Below, piece by piece: positions 32,028-43,097 of a DNA stretch of 64,000 nt. Source of the DNA: Globisporangium splendens (Eukaryota > Oomycota > Peronosporomycetes > Pythiales > Pythiaceae); NCBI GenBank assembly GCA_006386115.1, contig VFIW01000016.1:1-64000 (forward strand), in the 5' to 3' direction. Both the position numbers and the translations under genes were made by a program. How positions within the stretch are numbered: position 1 is the stretch's first letter; each line of letters opens with the position of its first letter. Under the pieces are notes generated by a model. The model did not search any database, was not told the origin of the DNA, and saw only the letters and a list, made by a program, of their open reading frames with translations.

Positions 32028-32917
32028 TTCCCGTCATTGCGTGGCTGTCTGTTAGCGGTCGCATCGGCATACGAGATGTCCATCGGTTCTGGACCGTCGT
32101 GTGTGACTGCGTGTTGTCGAACAGGGCGAGGGCCGAAACCGTTGAACTTGGCTTGCTTGATGCTGAATTCTTCTTGCATCGCTCGCTCGATGGCTTCATC
32201 CAGCGTCTTGGGGTACTCGCGGAACAGCTGGTTCCGAATTGGACCGTCATTGAGCCCTGCCATGAATGTCACAACTTGCGTTGAGGCATCAATCGGCTCA
32301 TTCACGATACTTGACACGAGGTATCGTGCTCGTTGAGCGTACGAGTGTAGGTCGTATTTACCCTGACGAAGCTTTAAGAACTCAGCGCGAGCCCGAAATT
32401 CGCTCTGCGGAGGCTCAAAAGCCTTCTTCAGCTCTCGCTTGAAGTCGTCCAGGTCGTAGAAGCAATGTGGCTCCGCCAATCGCTTCCCATACGCCCAACT
32501 CTTCGCTCGACCCGCAAGGTTTGACATCGCAAACAACACTTGCTGCATTGGGTCCCGTAGTTGTCTTGCAGTGATTGCTGCATCCAACTCAACGAACCAT
32601 CTCGCTAGAGGTTCGTTCTCTCCGCCACGGTACGGAGATACATCGAGCTTCAGAGGTGCCACTCTCATCGTCGTGACAGGAGTTGCGGGCTGTCGATGAG
32701 AGTTCATGATCTCGTGATGCATGAAGCTCGTAGCCGCGTTCCTCTGCTCATCCGGCGACGCTGATCTCAGCAAACTGATCACAGCCGCCTCACCGATGAC
32801 CGCTCGCATACGCTCGTGGGCTGCCCACTCGTGGCTCGACAAATGAGGGAAGTGCTCATTCGTCAGCTCCACGGTCTCTCCAGGCATCGAGCCCATCGGC
32901 GTCTCAATCCCTTCCAT
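31874..32917 (-). CDS. Gag polyprotein of family A copy 2
   Basis: 347 residues, intact. Helical capsid-type region then one CCHC knuckle (CFRCGKPGHIARNC) and a basic tail. Opens with a motif around FPHLSSHEW that is also seen in the family B gag fragment at 35705, showing that families A and B are related. Confidence 0.94.
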   Translation of the reverse strand: MEGIETPMGSMPGETVELTNEHFPHLSSHEWAAHERMRAVIGEAAVISLLRSASPDEQRNAATSFMHHEIMNSHRQPATPVTTMRVAPLKLDVSPYRGGENEPLARWFVELDAAITARQLRDPMQQVLFAMSNLAGRAKSWAYGKRLAEPHCFYDLDDFKRELKKAFEPPQSEFRARAEFLKLRQGKYDLHSYAQRARYLVSSIVNEPIDASTQVVTFMAGLNDGPIRNQLFREYPKTLDEAIERAMQEEFSIKQAKFNGFGPRPVRQHAVTHDGPEPMDISYADATANRQPRNDGKCFRCGKPGHIARNCKVSLPSQQATHGSRSNRSGRGRRFERSQQPKNGNDQ

Positions 32918-33024
32918 TGTTTCTCACAATCGGACAGGGGTCTTGGAATGTCCGCGCACGCTACACAAGCGGCCTATGCAGACTCTTGACTTGGTCGTTG
33001 GAAGGACTACGAAGTGCTACCAGG

Positions 33025-33630
33025 TGTAAGAGGCTATCCGAGACAGCCTCAAACACGGCACGCACGCTTGCGCTTGAGAGGAAGACTTGAGGGGAACTTG
33101 GCAAAAATGCAACTGAATTGAAATGAGCTTATGGTTCCTGACACTACATGTAAAACACCACTAGGGCTCCTAGAGGTTTTATAACTAAAACCTAAACATG
33201 CACAATAAAACCTATGAACCTGATATATAAAACCTTGGGTACACTGAGGTTGAACCCAGGGGATCTTCGAGAAACTTGAACTTGAAGTCCCGTGGAAAAT
33301 TCCCTGCAAAGTGATTGGCTCGCGCCACACTTTAGGTGGCAGAGACACGTCGCTCTCATCACCAGTGCAGTTTCCCAAGTAGGAACCATCATTCACATGT
33401 CTAGAGTACTGTTGTGCGTAATCACGCCGAATCTCAATGATTGCGAGCGACCAACACTCAACTTAGACACAGATTGCTCTGACGTCAGACGATGACGTCA
33501 CCTGTGCATGTGGGGATCACTTTTATGTGTTTCACCCAATATCTTCGCACCCACAATGCACTTCCACAAGGTGGTGTGTGACACACACAAAGAGCCACCT
33601 TGCATGTAATGGCAGCCTTAGCCCATTACA
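33025..33630 (-). repeat. 5' LTR of family A copy 2
   Basis: 606 bp. TGACGTCA palindromes at 33480-33487 and 33493-33500 in the presumed U3 promoter part. Ends TGTAA...TTACA. Confidence 0.95.
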
Positions 33631-34295
33631 TCCTACGGTCGATTACAAACTCGATGTGCAGATGAAATACGTATTTACCGATACAAAGCACTTTGTCGAC
33701 ATGCCACTGGAAGCTACGAGCAATCCCGTGACGAGCTTGCACGAATATGAATAGTATATTAAGAGCGAAGTACCCGGATGGATGTTGCTCGAGCAAAGGT
33801 ACCCGTAGTAAAAGTCTGCGAGTATATTGGTGGGTGCTTTGACGTGCATGGCGCCAAAACGACGTCGTGTCACTGAATACCAAGAGCAAATCGAGCCGCC
33901 ATCGATTACCGCGATTTAGAACTGTGTGTTCTGAGAGCAGGCGCCAGCTGCACATCTCTGGAAAAATTAGGACGCCAATCAAACCTTGCGGTGACAAATC
34001 ATTTCTTCACTCGGAGCCAGTGAAGCATTTGCATTTGCACCGGAAGCAGATCGTGTTGGTCATCCCTGGCGGTCGATTCCGCGAGCGTCACCACTGGGAC
34101 TCGTTCTGGATCGTTGATGGGCCAGCAGGTGAGCAACATGAAGAATACCGCGTGCTCGGTCGTGGACAATCTGCTCGAGTGTGTCGCACAATTTACGTTA
34201 GTGCCAAATGGCGGGCGCACGTACAACTTCACGCGCTCGCCGTCTCCTATGCTTTCAGAAGTGGTGCGTCTGGTTGTGATGGTGGACCAGGATAA
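33631..34295 (+). pseudogene. Trehalase (GH37) gene, remnant after the retrotransposon
   Basis: Trehalase hydrolyses alpha,alpha-trehalose to two glucoses. Visible landmarks in order: KYVFTDTKHFVDMPLE (33655-33710), a poorly preserved stretch with frame changes (33755-34020), the signature-1 region PGGRFRERHHWDSFW (about 34062-34106), then LVPNGGRTYNFTRS. The two Tyr of the signature are His and Phe here. Several frameshifts and stops separate the pieces. The second signature and the rest of the catalytic domain are missing. The reading frame joins the 5' fragment across the retrotransposon, so the element landed inside the coding region. Confidence 0.8.
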
Positions 34296-35084
34296 TGCCG
34301 AGTTCTCGCCATCGTCCCCATCCTCCCCGTCGTCTCTGTCATCGCTCTTTGAACAACCGGTCGAGGGATCCAAGAATACCACGACGATTACCACCACGGA
34401 TTGGGCCATCGTTCGCACCACGACACTCACCAGCGACTCGTCTCAACCATCGCGATGGATTAATTATCCTTTCACGCATATTTACCACGTGGCTATAGTC
34501 GGAATTCGTGTTCTATAGTAATGCACATTCCACGAAAACACGCAAGCGCATGGTTAGAGTAAATGAATCGTGGGAATCGAGAAGCTTTCGTATTTCAGTC
34601 GTGGGGGTGGGTCTTGGAGTATTATACAGCATGGTTGCTCCACTTAGTGCTGGGTATGTGCTTGCCTCTTTTGTTCACTGTCTTAATGTACAGTTCGGAA
34701 CGACTCATACGAATATGTGAGACGTGTGAACATGTAGTTTGCCATGAAGAATGCAAGTTTATGGTTTGGCGATTGCGCGTTTGGTACATGGCGAGCAATC
34801 GACCCCAAAAGTAAGTGTGGTGGGTGTATTCCTCAGTGTTTTTTTTACTATTTTGCCAAGCCTTCAACAGCAAAATGGTGTAGAAACTCGCGAACGCGGA
34901 CCCGACGGGGGCTCATTGCATGACCTGAACGAAATCAGCTCGTGGGAATTCAGTGATTTGTGGACCGAATCTCTTGAACTTTTACAAGCAATGCGTCGGG
35001 TGCAACACGTACTTCCGCAAATTCCTCCCAAACTTGAGCAACTCATCGTGTAGCATGTATCTGCGCTGCCACGCACACCCGAAG
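34296..35084. other. Region downstream of the trehalase remnant
   Basis: No recognised gene. A + strand frame at 34563-34814 holds one hydrophobic segment (WLLHLVLGMCLPLLFTVLMY), and 34751-35053 is open with a helical end. These might be the tail of the disrupted gene or another remnant. Confidence 0.35.
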
Positions 35085-35632
35085 TGTAACGGGGTCACAC
35101 GCTAAGTTGCACCGCAGCAACTCAGCTCAGTCTGTTCACATTGGACTAAGTCCGCATGCAACTAAAGTTTCCGTACCTAGCTACGAGAAACACCAAAGCA
35201 GCCGAGCCATTAGGTTCGCCGCACTCACTCGAACCACAAAGATAGCCAAGCTACTCTGATTAGAGGTCGGTCACAGACACGACTCTCACAGGCTAAAACT
35301 ATATGCTTTCAGACCAATTGAATAACACGGCAATCCAGAGCCATTCACTTATGTCCACATTGAAATAAGCGGAAGTTCACTATGCTAGATAGTGAACTAA
35401 AGATAACTCAGGGTGTCCTGCAAAGGGCAACCCCCAACAAATAAACAGTTCCATTTTTACCTCTGACTAAGCCTTTAGTTATTGACGGTTACTCTATAGA
35501 GATCTATAGGTAACCGATCGTTGCACTGCAGGAAGCAGGCAACAGCTCTTGGAACAGAGTCCTTGAGAGAAGTCGTGCACACGCTTCCTCACACACGTAC
35601 CGTGCTGCGTAACTCGGAAGTGTCCGGTTACA
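35085..35632 (+). repeat. LTR of family B (left copy)
   Basis: 548 bp with TGTAAC...GTTACA ends. Followed at once by sequence that resembles the primer site of family A (TGTAGCACTAG) and then a gag fragment. Its last ~168 bp reappear in reverse at 63833-64000 at roughly 97% identity. Confidence 0.75.
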
Positions 35633-35704
35633 ACTTGTAGCACTAGTAGTCAATCTACGACCCGGCAGAGGCGACTACCTGAATCGCTTCCTCAAGGATT
35701 CGTC

Positions 35705-35830
35705 ATGGCGTCAATTGACCCTGCGCAGTTCCCGCACCTCTCGGCTGAACACCAGAGCGTGCTGACCCGAATACACAAGCTCTAGGCGACCAAGTCGCGC
35801 TAGAGTTGCTCTCGGCGTCGCCGGAGCAGC
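35705..35830 (+). pseudogene. Family B gag 5' fragment
   Basis: MASIDPAQFPHLSAEHQSVL matches the FPHLSSHEW region of family A Gag. A TAG appears after about 26 codons, with a 2-base frame change, then the LELLSASPE part continues (compare LLRSASPDE). Cut off at 35830 by a family A LTR. Confidence 0.65.
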
Positions 35831-36448
35831 TGTAATGGGCTATACCTAGCCATTACATGAAGGTGGATCTGTTCACAGATACAGTGTGCCACACACCACC
35901 TTCAGTGTGCATTGTGGAGAGACAAATAACAAAGGGATTACGGTACGACAGTCCCCACATGCACATGTGGCGTCATCCCATGACGTCACGAGCGCTCTCT
36001 GTGCTGATCAGTGCAGAATGTTGTTCACATGTACTAATCAGTACAGAGTGATGACATCCATGTACTAATCAAGTACTGAGTGATGGTTCCTACTTGGGAA
36101 ACTGCACAGGTGATGAGACCGACGTGTGTCTGCCACCTAAAGTGAGTGGCTGTAGCCAATCACTTTGCAGGGAATTTTCCACGGGACTTCAAGTTCAAGC
36201 TTCTCGAAGATCTCGTGGGTTCAACCTCAGTGTACCCAAGGTTTTATATATCAGATTCATAGGTTTTATTGTGTATGTTTAGGTTTTAGTTATATAACCT
36301 CTAGGAGCCCTTGGGGTTCATTTACATGTAGCGACAGGAACCATAAGCATTTTAATTCAGTTGCAATTTTGCCAAGTTCCTCTCAAGTCTTCCTCTCAAG
36401 TGCAAGCGTGCGTGCCGTGTTTGAGGCTGTCTCGGATAGCCTCTTACA
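35831..36448 (+). repeat. Solo LTR of family A, diverged, plus orientation
   Basis: 618 bp, TGTAATGGG...CTCTTACA, clearly related to but more diverged than the other three family A LTRs. No matching duplication flanks it (GCAGC left, GCTCC right), so it arose by recombination. It forms the outer boundary of the left inverted-repeat arm. Confidence 0.85.
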
Positions 36449-36455
36449 GCTCCCC

Positions 36456-37148
36456 CTTCCTTGCGCTGGGTACCTTGGGGCGATGAGATTTTGCGACTAT
36501 GCTGTGTGGTATTCTGGAGACATGTATTTTTGACGGCCGAGGGTGAGGCATGCTTGTGTCGTTCTCCAAGATTATCGTGCTAGCGCATTGATGTGGCTGG
36601 CTTCAGTGATCTCCAAAATTGATGAATGATATCGCCAACTCGGACCAATTGGGCATGTGTAAGTACCAGTCTAGTCTTCTCGGGTGTCATTCACGCTTCA
36701 CCTTGGGCTAGCTGTACGGGCCCTAGGACTTTGCCACGTAGGCGCGCTGGCAACGTGCAATTGCGTTGATGAATGGACTCAAGAAGCGCCTGCTCGAGGG
36801 TGCGACCTTCGAAGCGACAAACATTGGTTACTTCGTACTCGTCCTCTCCTAGAGAGCAGTAGGCTGCAGAGTTGTTCTCAATTGCAGAAGGTTATGCACT
36901 GCTGGCTCGTCGTTAAGTGAGTCCATGAATATTTACTTGTGATTACGTTTCACGTGGCACGACGATATCAAACTCATCGCGCGTCATCTATCCGATACAA
37001 TCAAAGAGCACCAGGTATCGTGGAGGCCCGTTGGTCTGCTGCTGTTTCATCATTTAGAAAATCAATTAGAAAAAAAAACAGGAAATCAATTATGTGGCAG
37101 ATGGTTAATATAGTAATCGTGCTAGCTAATTACAAATCCACTTTACGA
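36456..37148. other. Outer end of left arm, no gene
   Basis: About 690 bases between the arm edge and the hAT gene. No coding sequence recognised. It could hold a terminal sequence of the hAT element. Confidence 0.35.
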
Positions 37149-39087
37149 CTAGATCACTGTAGTAAGCGGTTCACTGTCACTATCGTCGCTTTCAGCTTCA
37201 CATTCCGCTTCAGGGAACAACTCGTACAAAATGTGATCTACTGCTCCATTTTGGCCCAAGTTGCTGTAGGCAAAAACAAGTTTACCAACCCGGGCGGGTG
37301 TAAGGCGGTTGCGGTTTTTGAAGTGAATAAATCCGTGAATACTCCAGCTACTTTCGCTGGCTGCAGACGAAGTCGGGATAGATAGAATGCGCGTTGCAAA
37401 CTCCTTGACACCTTTGAACCGATTTGTCAAGGACCACCAGTCAAGTGGGCTGAACTGAGCATGCTTCAATTTCTCGTCAGCGTCCAGCTGCGCTTTGCTA
37501 ATCCAAATGCCACAAGTTGATTATGGAAATCCCTTCCAGTAATGTTGGACAAGAGTCCAAATCGATCGGCCATCATAACAGCACAGTTGATGAAGTCAAC
37601 GGTGTCGTCTTCAACAAAACCACTGAGAGATTTTGTTTGGTCCAGAAAGTAGGCAATCGCCATGGCATCATTGCACAAAAACTGCCGTCGATCCCCCACC
37701 AATTCAAGAATCATTCGCTGGAGATTCAAATCAACTTGGGGAGCAGACTGTGTGTAGGCTGGGTGCGGAAGCAGCCACTCAAACTGATGGTATACCATTG
37801 AGACACAGCAATCATCTCGTTCAAAAGCTGCGAGGCAGGTGTTGATCGGGTGCATAAGTTTCAAAGCGATATCAGCTGTTGCCCAAAACGACTCATTTCT
37901 CAGTAACTCTTTGACCTGTTCGACTTTGCTGCTGCTTTGCTGGTATCGATCTAGCAGTTCGTTATCTGAAAAAACCGCAGCAATGACGTCTTTGTTTGCA
38001 ACAAGACTTTTGATGCACTTTTCGCTTGAATACCATCTCGTTGGAACTGGGAGTGATAGCCGACGGCGAGATTCTCCTTCTCTTTTCATCTGTTTCTGAA
38101 GTTGCTTGAAGCGATCCCACATCGCGTGGTGGTCCTTCACAAAACAAGATACCATTTTCGCCTGTTGTAGGATGGCTGCAAAGTCTTCAAGCTCGAGCAC
38201 GTCCTTCATAAGCAAATTCATGCCATGTGCCGCGCACCCATTGCAGACTATTCCTTGGCGCTCACGCTGAAGAATCTTCCATGCACCCTTCATGTTAGCT
38301 GTGTTGTCGGTCACCACCGAAGTCACAGCGCCTTTTCCCACCACGCTCTCAATTTCATCGATGGCATTGCTGATACTGCGCGCAATAAACACAGAAGTAT
38401 GTGCCGCATCGTGCGTGCTGATCGATTTCCAGAAGACCGGGCGGATATGTGGCTTGGTAACAACGAAGTTGATTATGCTTTCGTTATTTATATTTGACCA
38501 TCTGTCGGTGACAATCGATAGGTGAGTTGCCCCTGTCAAAGCTTCAATAACATGTGCTTTTTCGCGGCCATAAATGCTGTCGAGTAGTCGGGCAGCGAGC
38601 TGGTGGCGACTTGGAAGGTCGAAGTCGAACATGGTGCGGAAGTTCGGGTCTTCAACGCAGCGAAACGGAATCCCAGTCGCGTAAAATCCAGTAGCAACTC
38701 GCAGATAGTTTTCCTCTTTGGTAGGCTTCTGCTGCCTGCGCGGGATTTCCCGAGGGACAACTGCCGAGGAGGGAGTCCCAAACAATCTCTTGTTGAGCGA
38801 CGAGCCGTTCCCTTTGTCTGGTGTCCTCGTTTGTGGCGTGCGAAGCTTCTCCTTGATGGATTGTCTTTGCTTTCTCTCAAGATCCTTCCACTTGACCTTC
38901 GCATCATCCGAAAGCTCGTTGCATTGAAGCGCGTGCCGGAGCATGTTCCGGGACGGCTGGGCGTTGGCAAGAAGCGTGTTGCAGAACACGCATTTGACGT
39001 CAGGGTGGACCTTGTTGTCTTCGCGCGACCTTGCTACTACGACAGTGAAGAGCTCCCATATTTCGTGTGCTGGTCGTCCGATGATTA
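37149..39087 (-). pseudogene. hAT-type transposase (BED finger, DUF659, hATC), frameshifted; left arm
   Basis: In transcript order: a BED finger begins near 39087 (EIWELF...VKCVFC...H...C) without a clear ATG. The main ORF (38989-37466) has the DUF659/RNase H-like core (VTDRWSNINNESI, VVTDNTANM, CNGCAAHGMNLL, PTRWYS). It ends early by a 1-nt frame slip near 37490. The hAT dimerisation region continues in the -1 frame at 37469-37149 (PLDWWSL, SAASESSWS, FKNRNRLTPARVGKLVF). Cut-and-paste transposase family with 8-bp target duplications. Inactive as read. The identical slip is in the right arm. Confidence 0.85.
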
Positions 39088-39773
39088 GGCGCTTCTAGAA
39101 TGCGTTATCGTCTTTCTCACTCAACTGCGACTCACAGAGGGGAAGAAATTCAGGGAAACTCTCTAAAACCTCTCTATTGGTTATAATACTGTCAAAATTA
39201 GTCAATTCACTGGCTAAAATTGATTTTTTCATAAATGATATAGAATTATATCCAATAGAACATCAACTAAAAAACTCGCCAGCGACAGATTGAAGCCTTG
39301 ATTAACAGTGAAGACCTCAGTCTGTGGTCAAACTCACCTCAGTCATGCCTGAACCCAGCATCATCGCTTATTCATTGTCGCAGGATTACCTGCGACCACT
39401 CAATAGCCGTATGATTACATTGATGGCACCTTCCCTTGATTCAAACTCGTCTGAGATAGATCCAGCTCCTTCAGTTGTACACGTTTTCATATCAACTTCC
39501 TGCTTGCCTATATCACTTACTGCGTGAGGAGCCGGGTACACAGCGGCAACTGAATTGCAAACATTACAATGTTGTTTTATGCGAATGTGTATGAATGAGA
39601 ATGATTTGTCATGATAATCTCTTTTTGTTAATCTATATCTATAGCAACCTAATGCAGCAGTGCAGATACAAAACCACTAAGCTATGTTGAAAGTCCAACA
39701 TGATCCCCGCCACCACGAACTGCAGTATCTCTAGGTTATGTCCTTTGAGTGATCGCTGAGTTTGTCTGCATGC
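38990..39773. other. Left-arm region without a clear gene
   Basis: Apart from the BED-coding end (to 39087), AT-rich DNA (39160-39300) and no supported ORF. It may include the start exon or terminus of the hAT element. Confidence 0.35.
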
Positions 39774-40676
39774 TCATTCTGCGACATTAGTTGATAGATA
39801 TGCATCTTCTGTTGTTGCTGCGAATGCAAATGAGTCACTTAGGGGCGAGTGCAAATGCACCAAGTTGCGGTGGATTGCAGAATGTATGCGTTCGTGGAGC
39901 TCATCCATGGCGTACGCTTCCTCGGCGGTGAGTAGGTCAAATACAATCCCGTCGTCCACCACGAACAGCCAGGGACTAGGAGGCTCTTGAGGGCGCCTTC
40001 AACATAAACTTTACCCGATGGAGTCACGGTACACTTGTTGATGAATTCTTGCCCATAGGGGTCGAAAGCCATAGTATCGACTGCAACTTGGTGTCATTCT
40101 TGGTGATTCTCATGCACTCCGAGACCAGCATAATGTGGTACACGATCCACTCGAACTGCGCGACTTCGTCAACATCACCAGCCTCTTATGCCTCTTGGCA
40201 TTCGCGGTAACATGAATAAGCATCTCCATGTGACCACTCAGCACGAGTCCTATTTCGCCAGGATTTCTCTGTCGACGTCCGATATCGACTCTCGACGAAA
40301 CATGCAATAACAGCGCGTTCGGGCACATGCTCGCGGTGAACGCCAAGGAAACCGTTGCCAGCTACTCGTTCGTCGTGCTCGCCATCAATAACAGCGTGTT
40401 GAATCTCATGCCCAGCTCATCAATGTCATCTCGGAAGGCCAGCAGATCGAGATGATCTGGTCAAGCGTCTGGCGATGCAACAGGTCTCTTGGTAAAACAT
40501 TCCAGGTCGTGGCCGCGTACGTCTGCAGCACCTGCGAGAGCACGAAATGGTCGCTGGGGGTCGCGACTGACGTGGTCGTGCCAATATAAGAATTTGCGAT
40601 TCGAGTGCTCATAGCGACGAAATTCGTCAAATGTCATGCCCAAAAAGTCCAAGACCAGGTCGCGGAAGCTCATCAC
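39774..40676 (-). pseudogene. Unrecognised decayed gene, left arm
   Basis: A chain of ORF pieces in changing frames. In transcript order: MSFRDLVLDFLGMTFDEFRR at 40676, then LLAFRDDIDELGMRFNTLLL, GHMEMLIHVTANAKRHKRL, and finally VFDLLTAEEAYAMDELHERI at the other end. Protein-like segments separated by stops suggest a dead gene of ~250-300 residues. Family unknown. It includes the one coding difference between arms (39809; Glu here, Lys in the right arm). Confidence 0.35.
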
Positions 40677-41095
40677 TGAAATATTCGGAGCAAATCACCT
40701 GAATGGAAATGTTTCTGGAAATATTACCTTTTTGTGCTTGGCTTGTGAAATATACGATGTAATATTCCATTCATTTTTCACAAATGGATATATTTCGAAA
40801 TATGTTTTTGTCCCACTTTTTTTAAACGTTAAATACTGTTAGATACTGTAATTAACGGTAGTAAAATGCATCGCGTTAAATACTGTGAAAAAAAAGTCAC
40901 ATCGCTACTCAACAGTATTGTTGCTGACCTATATAGAAATCTCAAGTCATTCAAACTTTCAACTGAGTTCCAACACAATCCCAAGTCGCCATCTCTCAGC
41001 GAAGAGAACAAGCCACACTCCCCACTGCCGAGACGCCCGCCACTACGCCTGACACAAGAACCGACCGACTGCGTGCCCGACACAAACCGCTCAAG
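40677..41095. promoter_or_regulatory. Upstream region of the PD-(D/E)XK gene with TTAAATACTG repeats (left arm)
   Basis: 40828-40887 contains TTAAATACTG twice plus GATACTG and GTAAAATGCA, words shared with 25679-25776. Likely promoter of the gene at 41096 or remains of a small mobile element. Confidence 0.4.
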
Positions 41096-42220
41096 ATGTC
41101 CGACACCGAGCCCGAGACGCTGAACACCACGTCCAATACTGCGCCCAAACTACCGACCGCCGCAGCGACAGCGCCCCAATCACCGACACGCCCCCATGCC
41201 ACCCATATCGCGCTCGCACTCGACAACGACGCTGAGTCCGACACAAGGATGAGCATGGCGAGCTCTTCAAAATTATACTTCAATGATGTTATAAATGAGC
41301 TGAAGAGCCGCTACGAGGACGAGGTGCGTCGCAAGGACGATGAACTACGTCTGCTCAATGAAAACTACCAGCACATTGTCGAGGAGCTGGCGCAACTTCG
41401 CAAAGCAATAGAGCGGAAGAAGGCTGTGCCAGAAGAGGAGGATGCTGTCATGCCAGACGCGCTGACGGTTCCACCCGAGCCTTTCCCCGACTCGCCGTTC
41501 GCCATCAACCGCCGCGTCCTGAACGAAGCGCTCCTCGAGGTCAGACGCGAACAGCTCGCAAGCTCGACCGCGGAGCGCAAGCTTACCGGCAGCAAGCGTA
41601 AGGCTATCGATTTCGTCGCATGCAGCTCTGTGAAGTGGTCGCGGATACAAGGCGTTTACAGCGACCGGATGCGGTTCGACGATGAAGCGTTTCCATGCCA
41701 GGAGTTCGAGTCCCCCGACATCACCAGCATCATGGAGGAGGTCAGGCGTCAACAGGAGCATAGCGGAATGTGCAAGGAGCAGAATGAGGAGCGGCGCAAG
41801 CAGGGGATCTCGACGATTTTGAACGGCGCGGCGGCACTACTCAAGGACAAGGCTGTCCAAGTGCGCTATGAGGTCGCGCTCAAAAACGCTGCAGTCTTCT
41901 CGAACGGGGTAGCCGACATGCTCGTCACGCGCGACCAGAAGCGCAAGCTGCTCGTGGTCGAGGCGAAGAAGGAGGACTTCGATCAAGGGAAAGCACAGGA
42001 CCTGGTCTTGATGGACGTAGCGATCGCAGAGAACGAGAAGCAAGGTGTTAAGATTACTCCCGTCTTCGGCATCGTCTCGACCTTCACAGAGTGGAATTTC
42101 TACCGATACGACGTCGAGGGGATCAAGTACACCTTTGACCAGATTAACGAAGTACGATCGCTCGAAAGTGATGTGAGACGGGTAATTGGCCGGGTGTACA
42201 ACATGCTCAAGGAAGACTAA
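41096..42220 (+). CDS. PD-(D/E)XK nuclease-like protein with coiled coil, left arm
   Basis: 374 residues, intact. A low-complexity Thr/Pro N-terminus is followed by a coiled coil (~60-110), a linker with PEPFPDSPFAINRRVLNEAL, and a C-terminal domain where GVADMLVT (D274) is followed by LLVVEAKK (E289, K291) and QDLVLMDVAIAENE. The D...ExK arrangement fits the restriction-endonuclease fold, also found in Crinkler-RHS type effectors of oomycetes. No LxLFLAK-type header is present. A diverged paralogue lies in the spacer (51428-52392). The fold assignment is inference from motif spacing. Confidence 0.7.
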   Translation: MSDTEPETLNTTSNTAPKLPTAAATAPQSPTRPHATHIALALDNDAESDTRMSMASSSKLYFNDVINELKSRYEDEVRRKDDELRLLNENYQHIVEELAQLRKAIERKKAVPEEEDAVMPDALTVPPEPFPDSPFAINRRVLNEALLEVRREQLASSTAERKLTGSKRKAIDFVACSSVKWSRIQGVYSDRMRFDDEAFPCQEFESPDITSIMEEVRRQQEHSGMCKEQNEERRKQGISTILNGAAALLKDKAVQVRYEVALKNAAVFSNGVADMLVTRDQKRKLLVVEAKKEDFDQGKAQDLVLMDVAIAENEKQGVKITPVFGIVSTFTEWNFYRYDVEGIKYTFDQINEVRSLESDVRRVIGRVYNMLKED

Positions 42221-42234
42221 ACGCTTTAATGAGC

Positions 42235-42362
42235 AACATTATTATAGGTTTCATCGAGAATGTCACCCCAACAAAACCTACAATAATCCCTGAGCAGGCT
42301 ATCTACGAGCCTCCTCGACACATTGCTGTGCAATGGCACTCGTGGACACTAGTCACGTTCTT
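42235..42362 (+). repeat. Conserved 3'-tail repeat, copy A (left arm)
   Basis: Shares about 90 bases in inverted orientation with 44348-44500 (CTGAGCAGGCTATCTACGAG and the following GTGGACACTAGT). In copy A the frame reads IIPEQAIYEPPRHIAV, like the end of the MSV199-type gene. It is therefore either a leftover 3' end of a second such gene or a terminal repeat of the 42.2-44.5 kb cassette. Confidence 0.55.
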
Positions 42363-42882
42363 TCTCTGAAGAATACTTGCGGTCTCGGCTTTTAAGAAAC
42401 TTGAGAATTACATCAGGATCCCCGTACGAGAAATGACGCCGGGAAAGAGAGTTGACCTTATCCAAGTCGTCGTCCGTCTTGCTCGATGCGATAGTAACAC
42501 GGAGCGCCTTGACCTGCGCATCCTTGAAGGCAATCTGCTTTCTCTTGTCCTGAACCTCCCGTTCCATGATGTCGAGCTGAATCTTCGACTCCTGCTCCTT
42601 GGCGGCGAGCTGCACCTTTGTCAACTCCTTCATGGCGGAGAGCTCCTTATCCTTGGCTCGATCAGCGCGTGCGTTGGCTTCTTGTTCGAGTCGGTCGGCG
42701 CGTGCGTTTGCTTCGGCGACTTCTTGGGCGCGCTGCTGCTCAGCGCGGTCGGCGCGTTCCTCCGCGCGAGTCGCTCGCGCCTGAGCATCGTGGAGTTGAG
42801 CCTCGAGGAGGGCGACGAGATCATTTTGTGTGCGCGTTCTTCTCTCCATCTCATCAAGTTCTAACTGAGCGCGTTCCATCAT
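42349..42882 (-). CDS. Coiled-coil protein, left arm
   Basis: 177 residues. Almost entirely a charged coiled coil with Ala-Arg-Ala-Asp heptads (RAEERADRAEQQ, ANARADRLEQEANARADR). Short C-terminal segment SYGDPDVILKFLKSRDRKYS. Function unknown. Its last codons overlap the tail repeat at 42235-42362. Confidence 0.5.
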   Translation of the reverse strand: MMERAQLELDEMERRTRTQNDLVALLEAQLHDAQARATRAEERADRAEQQRAQEVAEANARADRLEQEANARADRAKDKELSAMKELTKVQLAAKEQESKIQLDIMEREVQDKRKQIAFKDAQVKALRVTIASSKTDDDLDKVNSLSRRHFSYGDPDVILKFLKSRDRKYSSEKERD

Positions 42883-43097
42883 TTCAATTTATGTTTTCAT
42901 CGAGTATTGAGTTTTGGTGCGTCAGCGTTCGATCCATATTAGTGGCATGTCACTTTCGGGCAAACGTAGTCACCTCTACTCACAGGTCGTGTGGCTTTTG
43001 CTTCTGACGGTGCATGGGTTTGACAAACTCAGCGCGGCAACCGATTCACTGTCGAGCAAGAGCAAAGAGCACGAAAGAGTGATAAAAAAAGTTTTTT

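Larger units (their letters stand above)
26204..33630 (-). mobile_element. Complete Ty3/gypsy chromovirus-type retrotransposon, family A copy 2
   Basis: 7427 bp, minus-strand orientation, flanked by perfect 5-bp target-site duplications TCCTA (26199-26203 and 33631-33635). Contains 5' LTR (33025-33630), a primer-binding-like site just inside (TGGTAGCACTTCG on the minus strand at about 33010-33022), gag, pol with integrase and chromodomain, an antisense ORF, a purine-rich tract (minus strand AAGGGAGGGATGA, 26812-26824) and 3' LTR (26204-26811). The LTRs differ at roughly a dozen positions by eye, so insertion is fairly recent. It splits a trehalase gene. Confidence 0.97.

Noticed and set aside
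33626..34430. Minus-strand ORFs over the trehalase remnant
   Set aside because: The plus strand carries recognisable trehalase motifs; the minus frames have none.
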